From Fusobacteriota bacterium (GTDB lineage: Bacteria; Bacillota; TC1): a stretch of 64,000 nt of DNA. Made by a program: the position numbers and the translations under genes. The stretch is from the NCBI GenBank assembly GCA_009773805.1, contig WTXA01000001.1, forward strand, positions 558,001 to 622,000. The letters run 5' to 3'. The stretch's first letter is position 1. Every line of letters starts with the position of its first letter. The notes beneath the pieces are model-generated. The model saw only the letters and a list, made by a program, of their open reading frames with translations, did no database searches and was not told the origin of the DNA. This document shows, piece by piece, positions 1 through 9,424 of this stretch.

Positions 1-1383
1 CAACTTGCTAATAGCTTGTCTGATTTCCTCATCCTTCATGCCTGCATAACCCAATAAAACCGTAGCTGATTTATCCAAACTATTCTTGTTATAAAAATAG
101 TTGGAAATACCATAAACTCCAATTCCTACTTTCTTAGCCTTATCAACCAAGTCCTCTTCGCTCATCCCATTATTAACTCTCAAAAGGAGATGTAACCCTG
201 CATCAGCACCTAGAACATCTATTCGACCTTTAAATTCAACCAACTCACCAACTAGGACTTCTCGTTTCCTCTTATAAATATTCCTCATCCTATTAATATG
301 TCTTTCAAAATGACCATCTTCAATAAACCGTTGTAATACTTTTTGATCAATAGTAGGAACTGGACAAACAATGAAGGAAAGCTTCTCCCTATATTGGTTT
401 AAAAGTAATTCAGGTAAGACCATATAACTAACCCTTATCGAAGGAGACAAGGACTTTGACAAGGAACCCATGTATATAACCTTGTCATAAGTATCCAATC
501 CAAACAAGGCAGGTATCGGTTTCCCACTATATTTAAACTCACTATCATAATCATCCTCTATGATATACCTACTTTTTCTCTCATAAGCCCAGTTTAGAAT
601 CTTAATTCTCCTAGTAATAGGCATGATTTCCCCTGAAGGAAACTGATGAGCTGGGGTAATACATAAAATATCTGCTCCACTTTTCTCAATTTCCTCCATT
701 TTCATACCTTTCATATCAATATCAATCGTTTTAAATTTAGCATTATTGCTCTTGAAAAGTAGATTTAACTTCTCATAGCCAGGATTTTCTATTCCATAAA
801 TATACTCCTGCCCAAGTAATTGGATTAGTATTTGAAAAAGACTTTCAGTTCCTGAACTGATAACGATTTGCTCTGGTGAACAATTAACACCTCTAGAATG
901 CCTTAGATATTTAGCTATACTCACTCTTAAATCCCTTCTTCCTTGTGATGATCCAGGTTTTAAAAGATCCATGTCATATTCATTAATAGCTTCTTTGATC
1001 AATCTTCTCCAGATAGTAAATGGAAAAGAATCATGATCAACACCATGATAAGAAAAATCATAAACTAACTGCTCCACCTTGATCCTATTTTCAATGTATT
1101 TACCACTAGATTTTAAATCCAAATTTAAAATATTATCTAAAGGACTTACAAAAAAACCCTTCTTTGGCACAGCAACTATATATCCCTCTTCAATAAGTTG
1201 ATCATATGCTGCTTGAATAGTATTTTGACTAATATTCAAGTATGCTGACAATTTACGTTTAGATGGTAATTTTGTATTAAACTCAATTCGACCAGACCTA
1301 ATTTCCTCTTTAATATATTCATAAAGTTGATGATATAGTGGTTTCTCTCCACTACTTACAAAAGATAAAGTTAACATTTCCAT
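1..1383 (-). CDS. pdxR: PdxR, MocR-type GntR/aminotransferase-fold regulator (3' part missing)
   Basis: The reading frame runs off the left edge, so only the first 461 codons are visible. An N-terminal winged-helix GntR domain (about residues 10-75, with PLYHQLYEYIKEEIRSG and SQNTIQAAYDQL) is followed by a fold-type-I aminotransferase domain. That domain holds the PLP-lysine motif SLSKSLSPSIR. MocR proteins of this kind bind PLP and activate pdxST, and the gene is divergent from pdxS here. The start ATG at 1383 is preceded by GGAGAG about 6 bases upstream; a second ATG lies two codons in. The assignment rests on domain order plus the pdxST neighbour. Confidence 0.9.
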   Translation of the reverse strand, partial: MEMLTLSFVSSGEKPLYHQLYEYIKEEIRSGRIEFNTKLPSKRKLSAYLNISQNTIQAAYDQLIEEGYIVAVPKKGFFVSPLDNILNLDLKSSGKYIENRIKVEQLVYDFSYHGVDHDSFPFTIWRRLIKEAINEYDMDLLKPGSSQGRRDLRVSIAKYLRHSRGVNCSPEQIVISSGTESLFQILIQLLGQEYIYGIENPGYEKLNLLFKSNNAKFKTIDIDMKGMKMEEIEKSGADILCITPAHQFPSGEIMPITRRIKILNWAYERKSRYIIEDDYDSEFKYSGKPIPALFGLDTYDKVIYMGSLSKSLSPSIRVSYMVLPELLLNQYREKLSFIVCPVPTIDQKVLQRFIEDGHFERHINRMRNIYKRKREVLVGELVEFKGRIDVLGADAGLHLLLRVNNGMSEEDLVDKAKKVGIGVYGISNYFYNKNSLDKSATVLLGYAGMKDEEIRQAISKL

Positions 1384-1506
1384 TTCACACTCTCCAAATC
1401 TGATACCATTAAATTATAGATAATTGATACTTCTAATACATTCAGTTACTTAATATAATAGAGAAGTAAAAAGAAATTGTCAATAAAAACATAGGAGTGA
1501 TATTAA
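1384..1506. promoter_or_regulatory. pdxR/pdxS divergent control region
   Basis: This AT-rich intergenic region separates divergent genes. A TATAAT lies at 1454-1459 pointing to pdxS, but the hexamer 17 bases upstream (TTCTAA) is a poor -35. A better TTGATA at 1424-1429 is too far away at 24 bases. A weak -35 fits a promoter that needs PdxR as activator. GGAGTG precedes the pdxS ATG. I could not define the PdxR-binding repeats with confidence. Confidence 0.45.
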
Positions 1507-2379
1507 ATGAACAATCGTTATGAACTAAACAAAAATCTTGCCCAAATGCTAAAAGGTGGAGTAATCATGGATGTAACCACACCAGAACAAGCAAGAATAG
1601 CTCAAAGTGCTGGAGCTTGTGCTGTAATGGCATTAGAACGTATACCAGCTGATATACGAACTGCAGGTGGTGTCTCAAGAATGAGTGACCCGAAAATGAT
1701 TAAAAGTATCCAAGCAGCTGTAACAATTCCAGTAATGGCAAAGGTTAGAATTGGTCACTTTACTGAAGCCCAAATTCTTGAAGCCATTGAAATCGACTAT
1801 ATTGATGAAAGTGAAGTGCTTTCTCCAGCAGATGATAAATACCACATTGATAAGAGAGCCTTTCAAGTTCCTTTTGTTTGTGGTGCTAAGGATCTTGGGG
1901 AAGCTTTAAGAAGAATCAGTGAAGGTGCTTCTATGATTAGAACTAAGGGTGAACCTGGTACTGGTGATGTAGTTCAAGCTGTTAGACATATGAGAATGAT
2001 TAATCAACAAATGAGACAACTACAAAATTTAAGAGTTGATGAACTTTATCAAGCAGCTAAAGAGTTACAAGTTCCCTACGATTTGGTGAAATTTGTACAC
2101 GAAAATGGTAAATTACCAGTTGTTAACTTTGCCGCAGGTGGTATTGCCACTCCTGCAGATGCTGCCTTAATGATGCAACTTGGAGCCCAGGGTGTTTTTG
2201 TGGGTTCTGGTATCTTTAAATCTGGGGACCCTGAACGAAGAGCCCAAGCTATAGTAAAAGCTGTAACCAACTTTAATGATGCTAAAATCCTAGCTGAACT
2301 TTCAGAAGACCTTGGTGAAGCTATGGTTGGTATCAATGAACAAGAAATAGAAGTTTTAATGGCTTTAAGAGGTGAGTAA
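1507..2379 (+). CDS. pdxS: Pyridoxal 5'-phosphate synthase, synthase subunit
   Basis: PdxS condenses ribose 5-phosphate, glyceraldehyde 3-phosphate and ammonia into PLP in the DXP-independent pathway. At 290 residues it is the usual length. The family signature VMAKVRIGH carries the first catalytic lysine (K79), and [10 protein letters not shown] near residue 147 carries the second. The C-terminal [26 protein letters not shown] is split by its phosphate-binding glycines as expected. Its stop codon overlaps the pdxT start by one base, so the two subunits are translationally coupled. PLP made here serves HemL, the sulfhydrylase and PdxR itself. Confidence 0.97.
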   Translation: MNNRYELNKNLAQMLKGGVIMDVTTPEQARIAQSAGACAVMALERIPADIRTAGGVSRMSDPKMIKSIQAAVTIPVMAKVRIGHFTEAQILEAIEIDYIDESEVLSPADDKYHIDKRAFQVPFVCGAKDLGEALRRISEGASMIRTKGEPGTGDVVQAVRHMRMINQQMRQLQNLRVDELYQAAKELQVPYDLVKFVHENGKLPVVNFAAGGIATPADAALMMQLGAQGVFVGSGIFKSGDPERRAQAIVKAVTNFNDAKILAELSEDLGEAMVGINEQEIEVLMALRGE

Positions 2380-2948
2380 TGAATAGAAAGATTGGCGTTT
2401 TGGCTATACAAGGTGCCTTTTATGAACATATTCAAATGTTAAGAGAATTAGGTACTGAAGTTATTGAAATCAGACAGAAGAAGCACCTCCTTAATAATCA
2501 TTTTGATGGTTTAATAATCCCTGGTGGTGAAAGTACTGTTATGGGGAAGCTTCTAAGAGAACTAGATATGTTAGCTGAGTTAAAAAAACTAATTGATAAT
2601 GGACTTCCTGTTTTTGGTACTTGTGCTGGTCTTATACTTTTGGCTAAGAATATTACAAATGATAAAGACAAACATCTTGCCGCCATGGATATTTCAGTTA
2701 AACGGAATGCTTATGGCAGACAGTTAGGTAGTTTTCAAGGCAACTATGATTTTAAACATATTGGTAGGATACCAATGGTCTTTATTCGTGCTCCATATAT
2801 AGAAAGTATTGGAGTTGGAACTGAAGTGCTTGCAGTTGTTGATAATAATATAGTTGCCGCAAGACAAAATAACATACTAGTAACTTCCTTCCACCCAGAA
2901 TTAACAGGAGATTTAAGTGTACATAAATACTTTTTAGATTTAATATAG
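2379..2948 (+). CDS. pdxT: Pyridoxal 5'-phosphate synthase, glutaminase subunit
   Basis: This is the class I glutamine amidotransferase subunit that feeds ammonia to PdxS. The triad is visible: the nucleophile cysteine in FGTCAG near residue 80 and the His-Glu pair in SFHPEL near the C-terminus. GGEST near residue 50 forms the oxyanion region. The length of 189 residues is standard. The start shares one base with the pdxS stop, and an intrinsic terminator follows the stop codon directly. Confidence 0.96.
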   Translation: MNRKIGVLAIQGAFYEHIQMLRELGTEVIEIRQKKHLLNNHFDGLIIPGGESTVMGKLLRELDMLAELKKLIDNGLPVFGTCAGLILLAKNITNDKDKHLAAMDISVKRNAYGRQLGSFQGNYDFKHIGRIPMVFIRAPYIESIGVGTEVLAVVDNNIVAARQNNILVTSFHPELTGDLSVHKYFLDLI

Positions 2949-2950
2949 AA

Positions 2951-2974
2951 AACCAGGCAATAGCCTGGTTTTTT
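2951..2974 (+). terminator. Intrinsic terminator of pdxST
   Basis: An 8-bp stem AACCAGGC/GCCTGGTT with a four-base loop is followed by T residues, directly after the pdxT stop codon. Confidence 0.85.
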
Positions 2975-2985
2975 GTACTAATCCA

Positions 2986-3468
2986 TCAAAACTCTATGAT
3001 TTTTTCATATAATAAGGTTTTTTGAACATCAATTATTCTTTGGTTTTTTGATCCCTTAAATTGTAAGTTTCTATCTTTAAGGTTCTCTATGAAGGGTCCA
3101 TCCACAAGTACATCGATGAATTTTATTATCTCGCTTTGAATTTCATTTAATTCCTCAAATACTAATCCTGTCCATAGCCAAATAGATTTACCAGAATTCA
3201 TCTTGATAGCTTTAACCAATTCCAACATATCTCTACCTTGTAGTAAGGGTTCCCCACCAAGTATACTGTAACCATCAATAAATTCTCTTTTGCCTAAATA
3301 TATAAATTCATTTTGTTCTTGATCATTCCAATCAATGCCAAAGTTAAAATCTTGATAATTCTTGTTAAAACAACCAGGACAATTTAAAAGGCATCCAGTA
3401 ACAAATAAAGAAACTCTTATTCCTTCACCATTTGCAATGTCACATTCTCTAATTTGTGCATACTTCAT
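2986..3468 (-). CDS. nrdG: Anaerobic ribonucleotide reductase activating protein
   Basis: This radical SAM enzyme installs the glycyl radical on NrdD. The CxxxCxxC cluster motif is visible as CLLNCPGC at residues 26-33, followed by the GGEPLLQ motif. The length of 160 residues is normal. The start lies inside the 3' end of nrdD (20-base overlap), so the two are made as one unit. The usual Clostridial order nrdD-nrdG is kept. Confidence 0.95.
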   Translation of the reverse strand: MKYAQIRECDIANGEGIRVSLFVTGCLLNCPGCFNKNYQDFNFGIDWNDQEQNEFIYLGKREFIDGYSILGGEPLLQGRDMLELVKAIKMNSGKSIWLWTGLVFEELNEIQSEIIKFIDVLVDGPFIENLKDRNLQFKGSKNQRIIDVQKTLLYEKIIEF

Positions 3469-5650
3469 TGGCCACCGCTACTTTCTCGTCTAAACTTTTA
3501 AATATCTTATTATCAATATGAATAACTCTTTCACCTATCTCTTGAGTTCTCCCTTTATTCCAATAATTATCTCCTAAATAACCGCAGGTTCTCCTACAAA
3601 CATTCATTTTCACTTCTTCACGATTACCACATTCAGGACAATACCATTCATAATTATCATCTAGCAATATTTCACCAGTAAATCCACATTCCATGCAATA
3701 ATCTGACTTAGTATTTATTTCTGCATATTGTATATTATCATACATAAATCTTATTATTTTATCTAAAACTTTAAGGTTGCTACATAAATTAGGAACTTCT
3801 ATATAGCTTACACATCCCCCGGAACTAATATCTTGGAACTTAGATTCGAATCTTAATTTATCGAAGGCACTTATCTTTTCTTTAACACTTACATGATATG
3901 AATTAGTTAAATAATCTTTATCTGTAATCCCAGGAATCACACCGTAATTACTCTTAAGTTTTTTTGCAAAACTATAAGTTGTTGACTCAGAAGGTGTACC
4001 ATACAAAGCAAAGCCTATTCCAGTTTTATCTTTCCAACTAAGACAAGTATCTCTTAATTTTCTCATTATTTTAATAGCAAGCTTTTCACCTTCTTCTGTA
4101 GTGTGACTACATCCCATCAATGCCAACAAACATTCATAAAGCCCTATGTAACCAAGTGACAATGTTGAATAACCATCCATTAAATACTTCTTTATACTTT
4201 CGCCTTTGTTCAATCTAGTTAGACCACCATATTGCCAGTGAATCGGACTAATATTCGATGTAACATTACACAATGCTTCATGTCTAAGCATCAATCCTTG
4301 AAAACATAATTCTAATCTTTGCTCTAAAATATTCCAAAATGATTCTATACTTTTATTAGCTGAAAGTCCTACTTCAGCTAGATTCAAGGTAACCACCCCT
4401 TGATTAAAACGTCCGTACCATTTAAAATCACCCTTTTCATCAATATATTCAGATAAAAAACTTCTGCAACCCATTGGTGGATACACCTGTCCATTATGTA
4501 TTTCCTTCATTTTTTTTGCTGAAATGAAGTCAGGCATCATTCTTTTTGCAACAGTCTTTATTGCCAAATCTGTAAGATATCTATATTTACTATCCGCTTC
4601 TATGTTATTCTCATCCAATACATATATTAATTTAGGAAACGCTGGAGTAATATTTATACCAACTTCATTCTTCATACCAATAAATCTTAGATTTAAAAAT
4701 TCTTCAATCAATTGAGCAGTTTCTTTTTCATACTCCTTATCTTCACTAATATACATAAAAATAGATAGAAATGGGGCTTGTCCATTTGAGGTGGAAAATG
4801 TATTTATTTGATATTGAATGGTTTGAACACCATCTATAAGTTCTTTGAATAATCTCTTATCAGCAAGTAACTTTATTTGTTCTTTACTATATTCAATTCC
4901 AATAAGAGCGCCTTCATCTATAATACTTTTTTCATGTTTTTCACGACTTATTCTGACAAAAGGGGCCAAATGTGACAAGGTGATTGTTTGTCCACCATAC
5001 TGTCCATTAGCTATTTGTTGAACAATCTGAGTTGCAACTGTACATGCAGTATGAAATGATTTAGGTGGTTCAATTAATTTTCCATTGATTACAGTTCCTT
5101 CATTTAACATGTTTTTCAGATCTACCAAGCAACAATTAAAAATAGGTTGAATAAAATAATCCTTATCATGGAAATGAATTACTCCATTTTTTTCTGCTTG
5201 CACTATATTTACTGGAAGTAATCTTCTTTCACAATAATCCTTGGAATATTCACCAGCAATTAAATCTCTCTGAGTTGAAGCCATAAATGCGTTCTTATTT
5301 GAATTTTCCTTAATTACATCTAGGTTGCTACCATTAACTATTCCGGTTATTCTATCATCAATAATTAGTTTTTTACGTTGATACTCTCTTACTGACCTAT
5401 AACTTTCATAAGCTCTTGCAGTAATCTCATGTCCATTGTTTATCAACTTGCTATATACTAAAGCCTCAATATAGCTAATTTCTATTCTTTTTCCTGATTC
5501 ATCTTCAATTTCAGTTGCAATTTCAGCAGCAATAGATTCATTTATTATTCCACTGCCATATTTCATTGCTTTCATTATAGCTTCAAAAATCTTCTTACTA
5601 TCAAATGGTACAATCTTATTATTTCTTTTAACTAAATATTTATTTTCCAT
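3449..5650 (-). CDS. nrdD: Anaerobic (class III) ribonucleoside-triphosphate reductase
   Basis: NrdD reduces ribonucleoside triphosphates to deoxy forms in the absence of oxygen using a glycyl radical. An N-terminal ATP-cone (about residues 5-95) is followed by the catalytic barrel. The C-terminus holds a CxxC...CxxC zinc site (CMECGFTG and WYCPECGN) and the glycyl-radical loop RRTCGYLG. I place the start at the ATG at 5650 because AGGAAGG sits 9 bases upstream. An in-frame ATG at 5656 is only 3 bases from it and would add two residues. Expression appears to be gated by the cobalamin riboswitch and NrdR boxes upstream. Confidence 0.95.
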   Translation of the reverse strand: MENKYLVKRNNKIVPFDSKKIFEAIMKAMKYGSGIINESIAAEIATEIEDESGKRIEISYIEALVYSKLINNGHEITARAYESYRSVREYQRKKLIIDDRITGIVNGSNLDVIKENSNKNAFMASTQRDLIAGEYSKDYCERRLLPVNIVQAEKNGVIHFHDKDYFIQPIFNCCLVDLKNMLNEGTVINGKLIEPPKSFHTACTVATQIVQQIANGQYGGQTITLSHLAPFVRISREKHEKSIIDEGALIGIEYSKEQIKLLADKRLFKELIDGVQTIQYQINTFSTSNGQAPFLSIFMYISEDKEYEKETAQLIEEFLNLRFIGMKNEVGINITPAFPKLIYVLDENNIEADSKYRYLTDLAIKTVAKRMMPDFISAKKMKEIHNGQVYPPMGCRSFLSEYIDEKGDFKWYGRFNQGVVTLNLAEVGLSANKSIESFWNILEQRLELCFQGLMLRHEALCNVTSNISPIHWQYGGLTRLNKGESIKKYLMDGYSTLSLGYIGLYECLLALMGCSHTTEEGEKLAIKIMRKLRDTCLSWKDKTGIGFALYGTPSESTTYSFAKKLKSNYGVIPGITDKDYLTNSYHVSVKEKISAFDKLRFESKFQDISSGGCVSYIEVPNLCSNLKVLDKIIRFMYDNIQYAEINTKSDYCMECGFTGEILLDDNYEWYCPECGNREEVKMNVCRRTCGYLGDNYWNKGRTQEIGERVIHIDNKIFKSLDEKVAVANEVCTN

Positions 5651-5668
5651 ATTCATTTTCCTTCCTAT

Positions 5669-5701
5669 AAAAAAATCCTCTTTTCTAAAATAGAAAAGAG
5701 G
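5669..5701 (-). terminator. Riboswitch-controlled terminator before nrdD
   Basis: An 11-bp stem (5677-5687 paired with 5691-5701, loop AAA) is followed on the minus strand by ATTTTTTTA. It lies between the cobalamin aptamer and the nrdD ribosome binding site, the position of a riboswitch expression platform. Confidence 0.85.
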
Positions 5702-5754
5702 ACTATAGTCTTAACGGATACACCTTAACCATAGCTCTATACCTCCTTCCGAAA

Positions 5755-5910
5755 TATATACCAAATCATTCGACAATCGGTCTCCTGGCTCGCATCTAAA
5801 ACATAAACCCTACCTTCCCATCAAAAGACAGTGGCATAATTGGATCTACTCAATACTTACAGTAGCGGAGGCTGCAACAGCATTTAACTGTTTTCCCGTA
5901 CATTGTCAAA
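5755..5910 (-). promoter_or_regulatory. Cobalamin riboswitch upstream of nrdDG
   Basis: Read on the minus strand, the leader contains the conserved cobalamin-aptamer segments in order: GGGAAAAC, then CTACTGTAA (5857-5865), GCCACTG (5829-5835), GGGAAGG, and GCGAGCCAGGAGACC (5779-5793, the B12-box region). A terminator follows before nrdD. By analogy with other B12-controlled ribonucleotide reductases, it probably lowers the B12-independent enzyme when adenosylcobalamin is available for a class II enzyme. The exact aptamer ends are approximate. Confidence 0.92.
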
Positions 5911-5929
5911 CTAATATTAATTTAAACTA

Positions 5930-5958
5930 AAGATACCACATATAACAATATATGTAAA
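5930..5958 (-). promoter_or_regulatory. nrdDG promoter
   Basis: TTTACA (5953-5958 on the minus strand), a 17-base spacer and TATCTT (5930-5935) lie just upstream of the cobalamin aptamer. The predicted start leaves the whole aptamer in the transcript. Confidence 0.55.
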
Positions 5959-5989
5959 TACAAATAATTAAATACACTAGATATAGTGT
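5943..5989 (-). promoter_or_regulatory. NrdR box pair
   Basis: ACACTAGATATAGTGT at 5974-5989 matches the NrdR consensus acaCwAtATaTwgtgt at 15 of 16 positions. A weaker copy at 5943-5958, with a nine-base core match, begins exactly 31 bp away, the usual three-turn spacing. It overlaps the -35. NrdR is the general repressor of ribonucleotide reductase genes. Confidence 0.72.
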
Positions 5990-6056
5990 ATTTAGCTTTT
6001 TATTCACATGAATTTAAATCTTTTGCAATCAATTTACAAACAAGTGATACTTAAGT

Positions 6057-6086
6057 TTTACATATGGCTAAACCTATCTTTATATA
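6057..6086 (+). promoter_or_regulatory. Possible coaBC promoter
   Basis: TTTACA (6057-6062), an 18-base spacer and TATATA (6081-6086) lie about 70 bases before coaBC. An 11-base direct repeat TTTTGCAATCA occurs at 6021-6031 and 6126-6136; its meaning is unknown. Confidence 0.35.
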
Positions 6087-6153
6087 AAGAAATTGAGTAT
6101 AATGTATGTAGTAATTAATGCCAAATTTTGCAATCATATTTTGGAGGTAGAAC

Positions 6154-7326
6154 ATGAAAAAAATACTGCTCTGTATTACAGGATCCATAGCTGCCTATAA
6201 AAGTGCCGACCTTGCCAGCAAGCTTGTTAGTAAAGGTTATGATGTTCACGTCATCATGACCAGAAACAGCACTAAATTTATAACACCTATGGTCTTTGAA
6301 ACATTAACTAAAAACAGAGTCTACATAGAATTATTTCAAGATGACGAATATACTCATCTTACCCATATATCCAGCGCCCAGGAAGCAGACTTGATACTTG
6401 TCGCCCCTGCCACCTATAACATCATTGGGAAAATGGCCTGTGGCATAGCAGACGACCTATTAAGCTCCATACTGGCTGCTGCTTCCCCAGACAAAGTAAT
6501 AATGGCACCAGCCATGAACGTCAACATGTACAATAATCAGGCACTCACTGACAACATCGAAATCCTTAAAAACCGTGGAGCCAGTTTTATAGTGCCAGAC
6601 GAAGGAATGCTAGCCTGCGGTGATGTGGGCAAGGGTAGAATGAGAAACATCCCTTCCATCCTTGAATCCGTCAATGCATTTTTCTGTGAAAAACTACTAC
6701 TTGGTAAAAACATCCTCATAACAGCTGGAGCTACCAGAGAATATCTGGACCCAATACGCTTCATATCCAATTCTTCATCAGGCCTAATGGGACTTTCCAT
6801 AGCCAAAGCCTGTAGGAATATGGGTGCCGAGGTTACATTGATATTGGCCAATAGCCATCTAAATACAGATACCATCAAAGAATCAATTAATATAGTAGAT
6901 GTTTGTACTGTTAGGGAAATGTACGAGGCTACTATAGCCAACTATAAAGAGGCAGATATAGTCTTTGCTGCAGCAGCAGTATCTGACTACAAGCCAAAGA
7001 ACTACAGCGAACAAAAAATAAAGAAAGCCGATGATACTCTTATTCTAGAAATGGAAAGAAACATCGACATACTTTTTGAACTTGGAAAAACCAAGACCCA
7101 TCAAAAACTAATCGGTTTTGCCGCTGAAAGTGAAAATCTTCTTGAAAATGCTTTAAAGAAATTAGAGCGCAAGAATCTTGATATGATAATAGCTAACGGA
7201 CTCTCCAATTTTGGTTCCAAGTCCGGTGGGGTAACAATAATATCCAGGGACAATATTACAAACATACCAGAACAAGACAAGGAAACACTAGCCTATGAAA
7301 TATTAAAAGCTGTAATAAAGGAGTAA
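6154..7326 (+). CDS. coaBC: Bifunctional phosphopantothenoylcysteine decarboxylase / phosphopantothenate-cysteine ligase
   Basis: It catalyses two successive steps of CoA synthesis: ligation of cysteine to 4'-phosphopantothenate and FMN-dependent decarboxylation. The N-terminal flavoprotein half (1-185) shows the active-site histidine in THISSA and the substrate clamp PAMNVNMYNN; the last position is Tyr where many homologues have Trp. ACGDVGKGRM carries the catalytic cysteine. The CoaB half (about 186-390) shows AAVSDYKP with its conserved lysine downstream. GGAGG lies 6 bases before the ATG. It is the first gene of a five-gene pantothenate/CoA operon. Confidence 0.96.
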   Translation: MKKILLCITGSIAAYKSADLASKLVSKGYDVHVIMTRNSTKFITPMVFETLTKNRVYIELFQDDEYTHLTHISSAQEADLILVAPATYNIIGKMACGIADDLLSSILAAASPDKVIMAPAMNVNMYNNQALTDNIEILKNRGASFIVPDEGMLACGDVGKGRMRNIPSILESVNAFFCEKLLLGKNILITAGATREYLDPIRFISNSSSGLMGLSIAKACRNMGAEVTLILANSHLNTDTIKESINIVDVCTVREMYEATIANYKEADIVFAAAAVSDYKPKNYSEQKIKKADDTLILEMERNIDILFELGKTKTHQKLIGFAAESENLLENALKKLERKNLDMIIANGLSNFGSKSGGVTIISRDNITNIPEQDKETLAYEILKAVIKE

Positions 7327-7332
7327 ATGACT

Positions 7333-8178
7333 ATGAAAAAAACCACTACAACCTTTATGGAAGCTAAAGCTAAAGGTGACAAACTATCTTTTTTAACAGC
7401 CTATGACTACTCTAGTGCTAAATTAATAGACTCCTGCAATATTGACGGTATATTGGTTGGTGACTCACTAGGCATGGTTTGTCTAGGCTATGACAATACC
7501 TTAAAGGTAACCATGGATGACATGTTACATCACACCAAGGCTGTAGCCAGAGGTGTTAAAGAAGCCCTGTTAATTAGCGATATGCCCTTCATGTCCTATC
7601 AGGCATCAACATATGATGCCATAAAAAATGCCGGACGCTTGATTCAAGAAGGCGGTGCCGAAGCTGTAAAACTTGAAGGTGGTACTAATGTTCTAGAACA
7701 AATTAGTGGAATAGTCAAAGCTCAGATTCCTGTTGTCGGTCATCTAGGTCTAACGCCACAATCAGTTAATATATTTGGTGGTTTCAAAGTCCAGTGTACC
7801 AGTATAGAAAGTGCCAGACTTGTCATTGAGGAAGCAAAAAGACTTGAAGATGCCGGTGTGTTTGCCATAGTACTTGAATGTATGCCTAAGGAAGTGGCTA
7901 GAATAATATCTAAATCAATAAGTATACCTACTATTGGTATTGGTGCTGGTAGTGGCTGTGATGGTCAAATTTTGGTCTATCATGATATATTTGGGCTCTA
8001 CGATGGCACAAAAGCCAAGTTCATCAAGGAGTTTGCCAATATCGGAGAACTAACCAGAACCGGTATCAAGACCTATATAGATGAAGTCACAAAAGGAATA
8101 TATCCAGATGATGCCCACTCTTTCAAGATGTCACAAACAGACTTCAATCAACTGATGGAGGAATTAAATAAGGAATAA
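7333..8178 (+). CDS. panB: 3-methyl-2-oxobutanoate hydroxymethyltransferase
   Basis: PanB transfers a hydroxymethyl group from methylenetetrahydrofolate to ketoisovalerate, making ketopantoate. The family motifs [17 protein letters not shown] and [17 protein letters not shown] are present and the length is normal. I choose the ATG at 7333 because AAGGAG is 9 bases upstream; the ATG at 7327 is only 3 bases from it. It follows coaBC with almost no gap. Confidence 0.96.
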   Translation: MKKTTTTFMEAKAKGDKLSFLTAYDYSSAKLIDSCNIDGILVGDSLGMVCLGYDNTLKVTMDDMLHHTKAVARGVKEALLISDMPFMSYQASTYDAIKNAGRLIQEGGAEAVKLEGGTNVLEQISGIVKAQIPVVGHLGLTPQSVNIFGGFKVQCTSIESARLVIEEAKRLEDAGVFAIVLECMPKEVARIISKSISIPTIGIGAGSGCDGQILVYHDIFGLYDGTKAKFIKEFANIGELTRTGIKTYIDEVTKGIYPDDAHSFKMSQTDFNQLMEELNKE

Positions 8179-8180
8179 TG

Positions 8181-9029
8181 ATGGAAACAATATCAAAGAT
8201 TAATGAGATAAGAAATATAATAAACGAATGGAAAAGACAAGGACTTACAATAGGTTTTGTACCTACCATGGGTTGCTTGCATCAAGGACATTTGAGTCTG
8301 ATAGAACAAGCAAAGAATGAAAACGACAAAGTAATTGTCAGTATTTTCGTCAACCCACTTCAATTTAGACCAAACGAAGACTTCTCTAGATACCCTCGAT
8401 CCTTGGACAAGGATCTGGAAGGCTGCAGGAATTTTGGAGCAGACCTGGTTTTCACACCATCTCTAAATGACCTCTTACCTGAAAAAAATCTAGTCTATGT
8501 TGATGTAGACCTATTAGGTAATAATCTTTGCGGAAGTTCAAGAGAAGGCCATTTTAGAGGTGTTTGTACCATAGTAGCCAAGCTCTTTAATATACTGACC
8601 CCGGACAAATCATATTTTGGAGAAAAAGATGCCCAGCAACTAGCAATAATAACCAGAATGGCAGAGGATTTGAATTTCAACACCAAAATAGTTCCCTGCG
8701 CCATAGTAAGAGAATCCGATGGACTGGCAATGAGCTCCAGAAACGTCTACCTCACACTTGAAGAAAGGCAGGCAGCCACAATAATATCCAAGAGTCTTTC
8801 ATCAGCAAAGTCATTACTTCAAAAAGGGAAAAGAGATTCACTGAATATAAAAAGCTTCATAATAGATAGCATAAAGACAGAGCCCCTGGCCAATATAGAC
8901 TATGTGGAAATAGTCGACCATTCAACTTTACAATTTGTGGATATTATAGAAAAACCAATCTTGATAGCTGTAGCTGTCTATTTTGGAAAGACTAGATTAA
9001 TAGATAATTTGACCTATAAGGAGGTGTAA
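8181..9029 (+). CDS. panC: Pantothenate synthetase (pantoate-beta-alanine ligase)
   Basis: PanC joins pantoate and beta-alanine with ATP. The signature [15 protein letters not shown] lies near residue 30, and [16 protein letters not shown] and MSSRNVYL follow in order. Two adjacent ATGs exist at 8178 and 8181. The second is better spaced from AAGGA (6 bases), while the first overlaps the panB stop. Confidence 0.96.
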   Translation: METISKINEIRNIINEWKRQGLTIGFVPTMGCLHQGHLSLIEQAKNENDKVIVSIFVNPLQFRPNEDFSRYPRSLDKDLEGCRNFGADLVFTPSLNDLLPEKNLVYVDVDLLGNNLCGSSREGHFRGVCTIVAKLFNILTPDKSYFGEKDAQQLAIITRMAEDLNFNTKIVPCAIVRESDGLAMSSRNVYLTLEERQAATIISKSLSSAKSLLQKGKRDSLNIKSFIIDSIKTEPLANIDYVEIVDHSTLQFVDIIEKPILIAVAVYFGKTRLIDNLTYKEV

Positions 9030-9030
9030 G

Positions 9031-9414
9031 ATGTACCTTGATATGCTCAAAGCAAAAATACATAGAGCAATTGTAACAGAAGCTAATATCAACTACGTTG
9101 GTAGCATAACTATCGACGAGGATATTATGGATGCTGCCGGACTTTTTGAATATGAACTAGTTCATGTTGTAAATGTAAATAACGGCAATCGCCTTGAAAC
9201 ATATACAATCAAAGGCCCACGTGGTGGTGGTGATATCTGTCTAAACGGAGCAGCTGCCAGACTAGTTCATGTTGGTGATCCAATCATTATCATGTCCTAT
9301 TGCCAGATAGACCAGAAAGAAGCTAAAAACCACAAGCCAAACGTGGTCTTTGTGGACAAAAAAAACAAGATAACAGAAATTGGAAACAGCGAAAAACACA
9401 GAGAAATCAAGTAA
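9031..9414 (+). CDS. panD: Aspartate 1-decarboxylase proenzyme
   Basis: PanD makes beta-alanine for PanC and matures by self-cleavage to a pyruvoyl enzyme. The cleavage site is seen as Gly24-Ser25 in YVGSITID, and [12 protein letters not shown] is conserved near residue 75. At 127 residues it is normal. It begins one base after the panC stop codon behind AAGGAGG. Confidence 0.96.
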   Translation: MYLDMLKAKIHRAIVTEANINYVGSITIDEDIMDAAGLFEYELVHVVNVNNGNRLETYTIKGPRGGGDICLNGAAARLVHVGDPIIIMSYCQIDQKEAKNHKPNVVFVDKKNKITEIGNSEKHREIK

Positions 9415-9424
9415 GGAGACACAG

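Noticed and set aside
5657-5700. Possible T-box or second riboswitch before nrdD
   Set aside because: The hairpin is fully explained as the terminator of the cobalamin riboswitch, and no T-box sequence is present.
5901-5910. TTGACA on the minus strand as the nrdD -35
   Set aside because: Its -10 would fall inside the cobalamin aptamer and remove conserved riboswitch bases from the transcript; the TTTACA/TATCTT pair upstream fits better.
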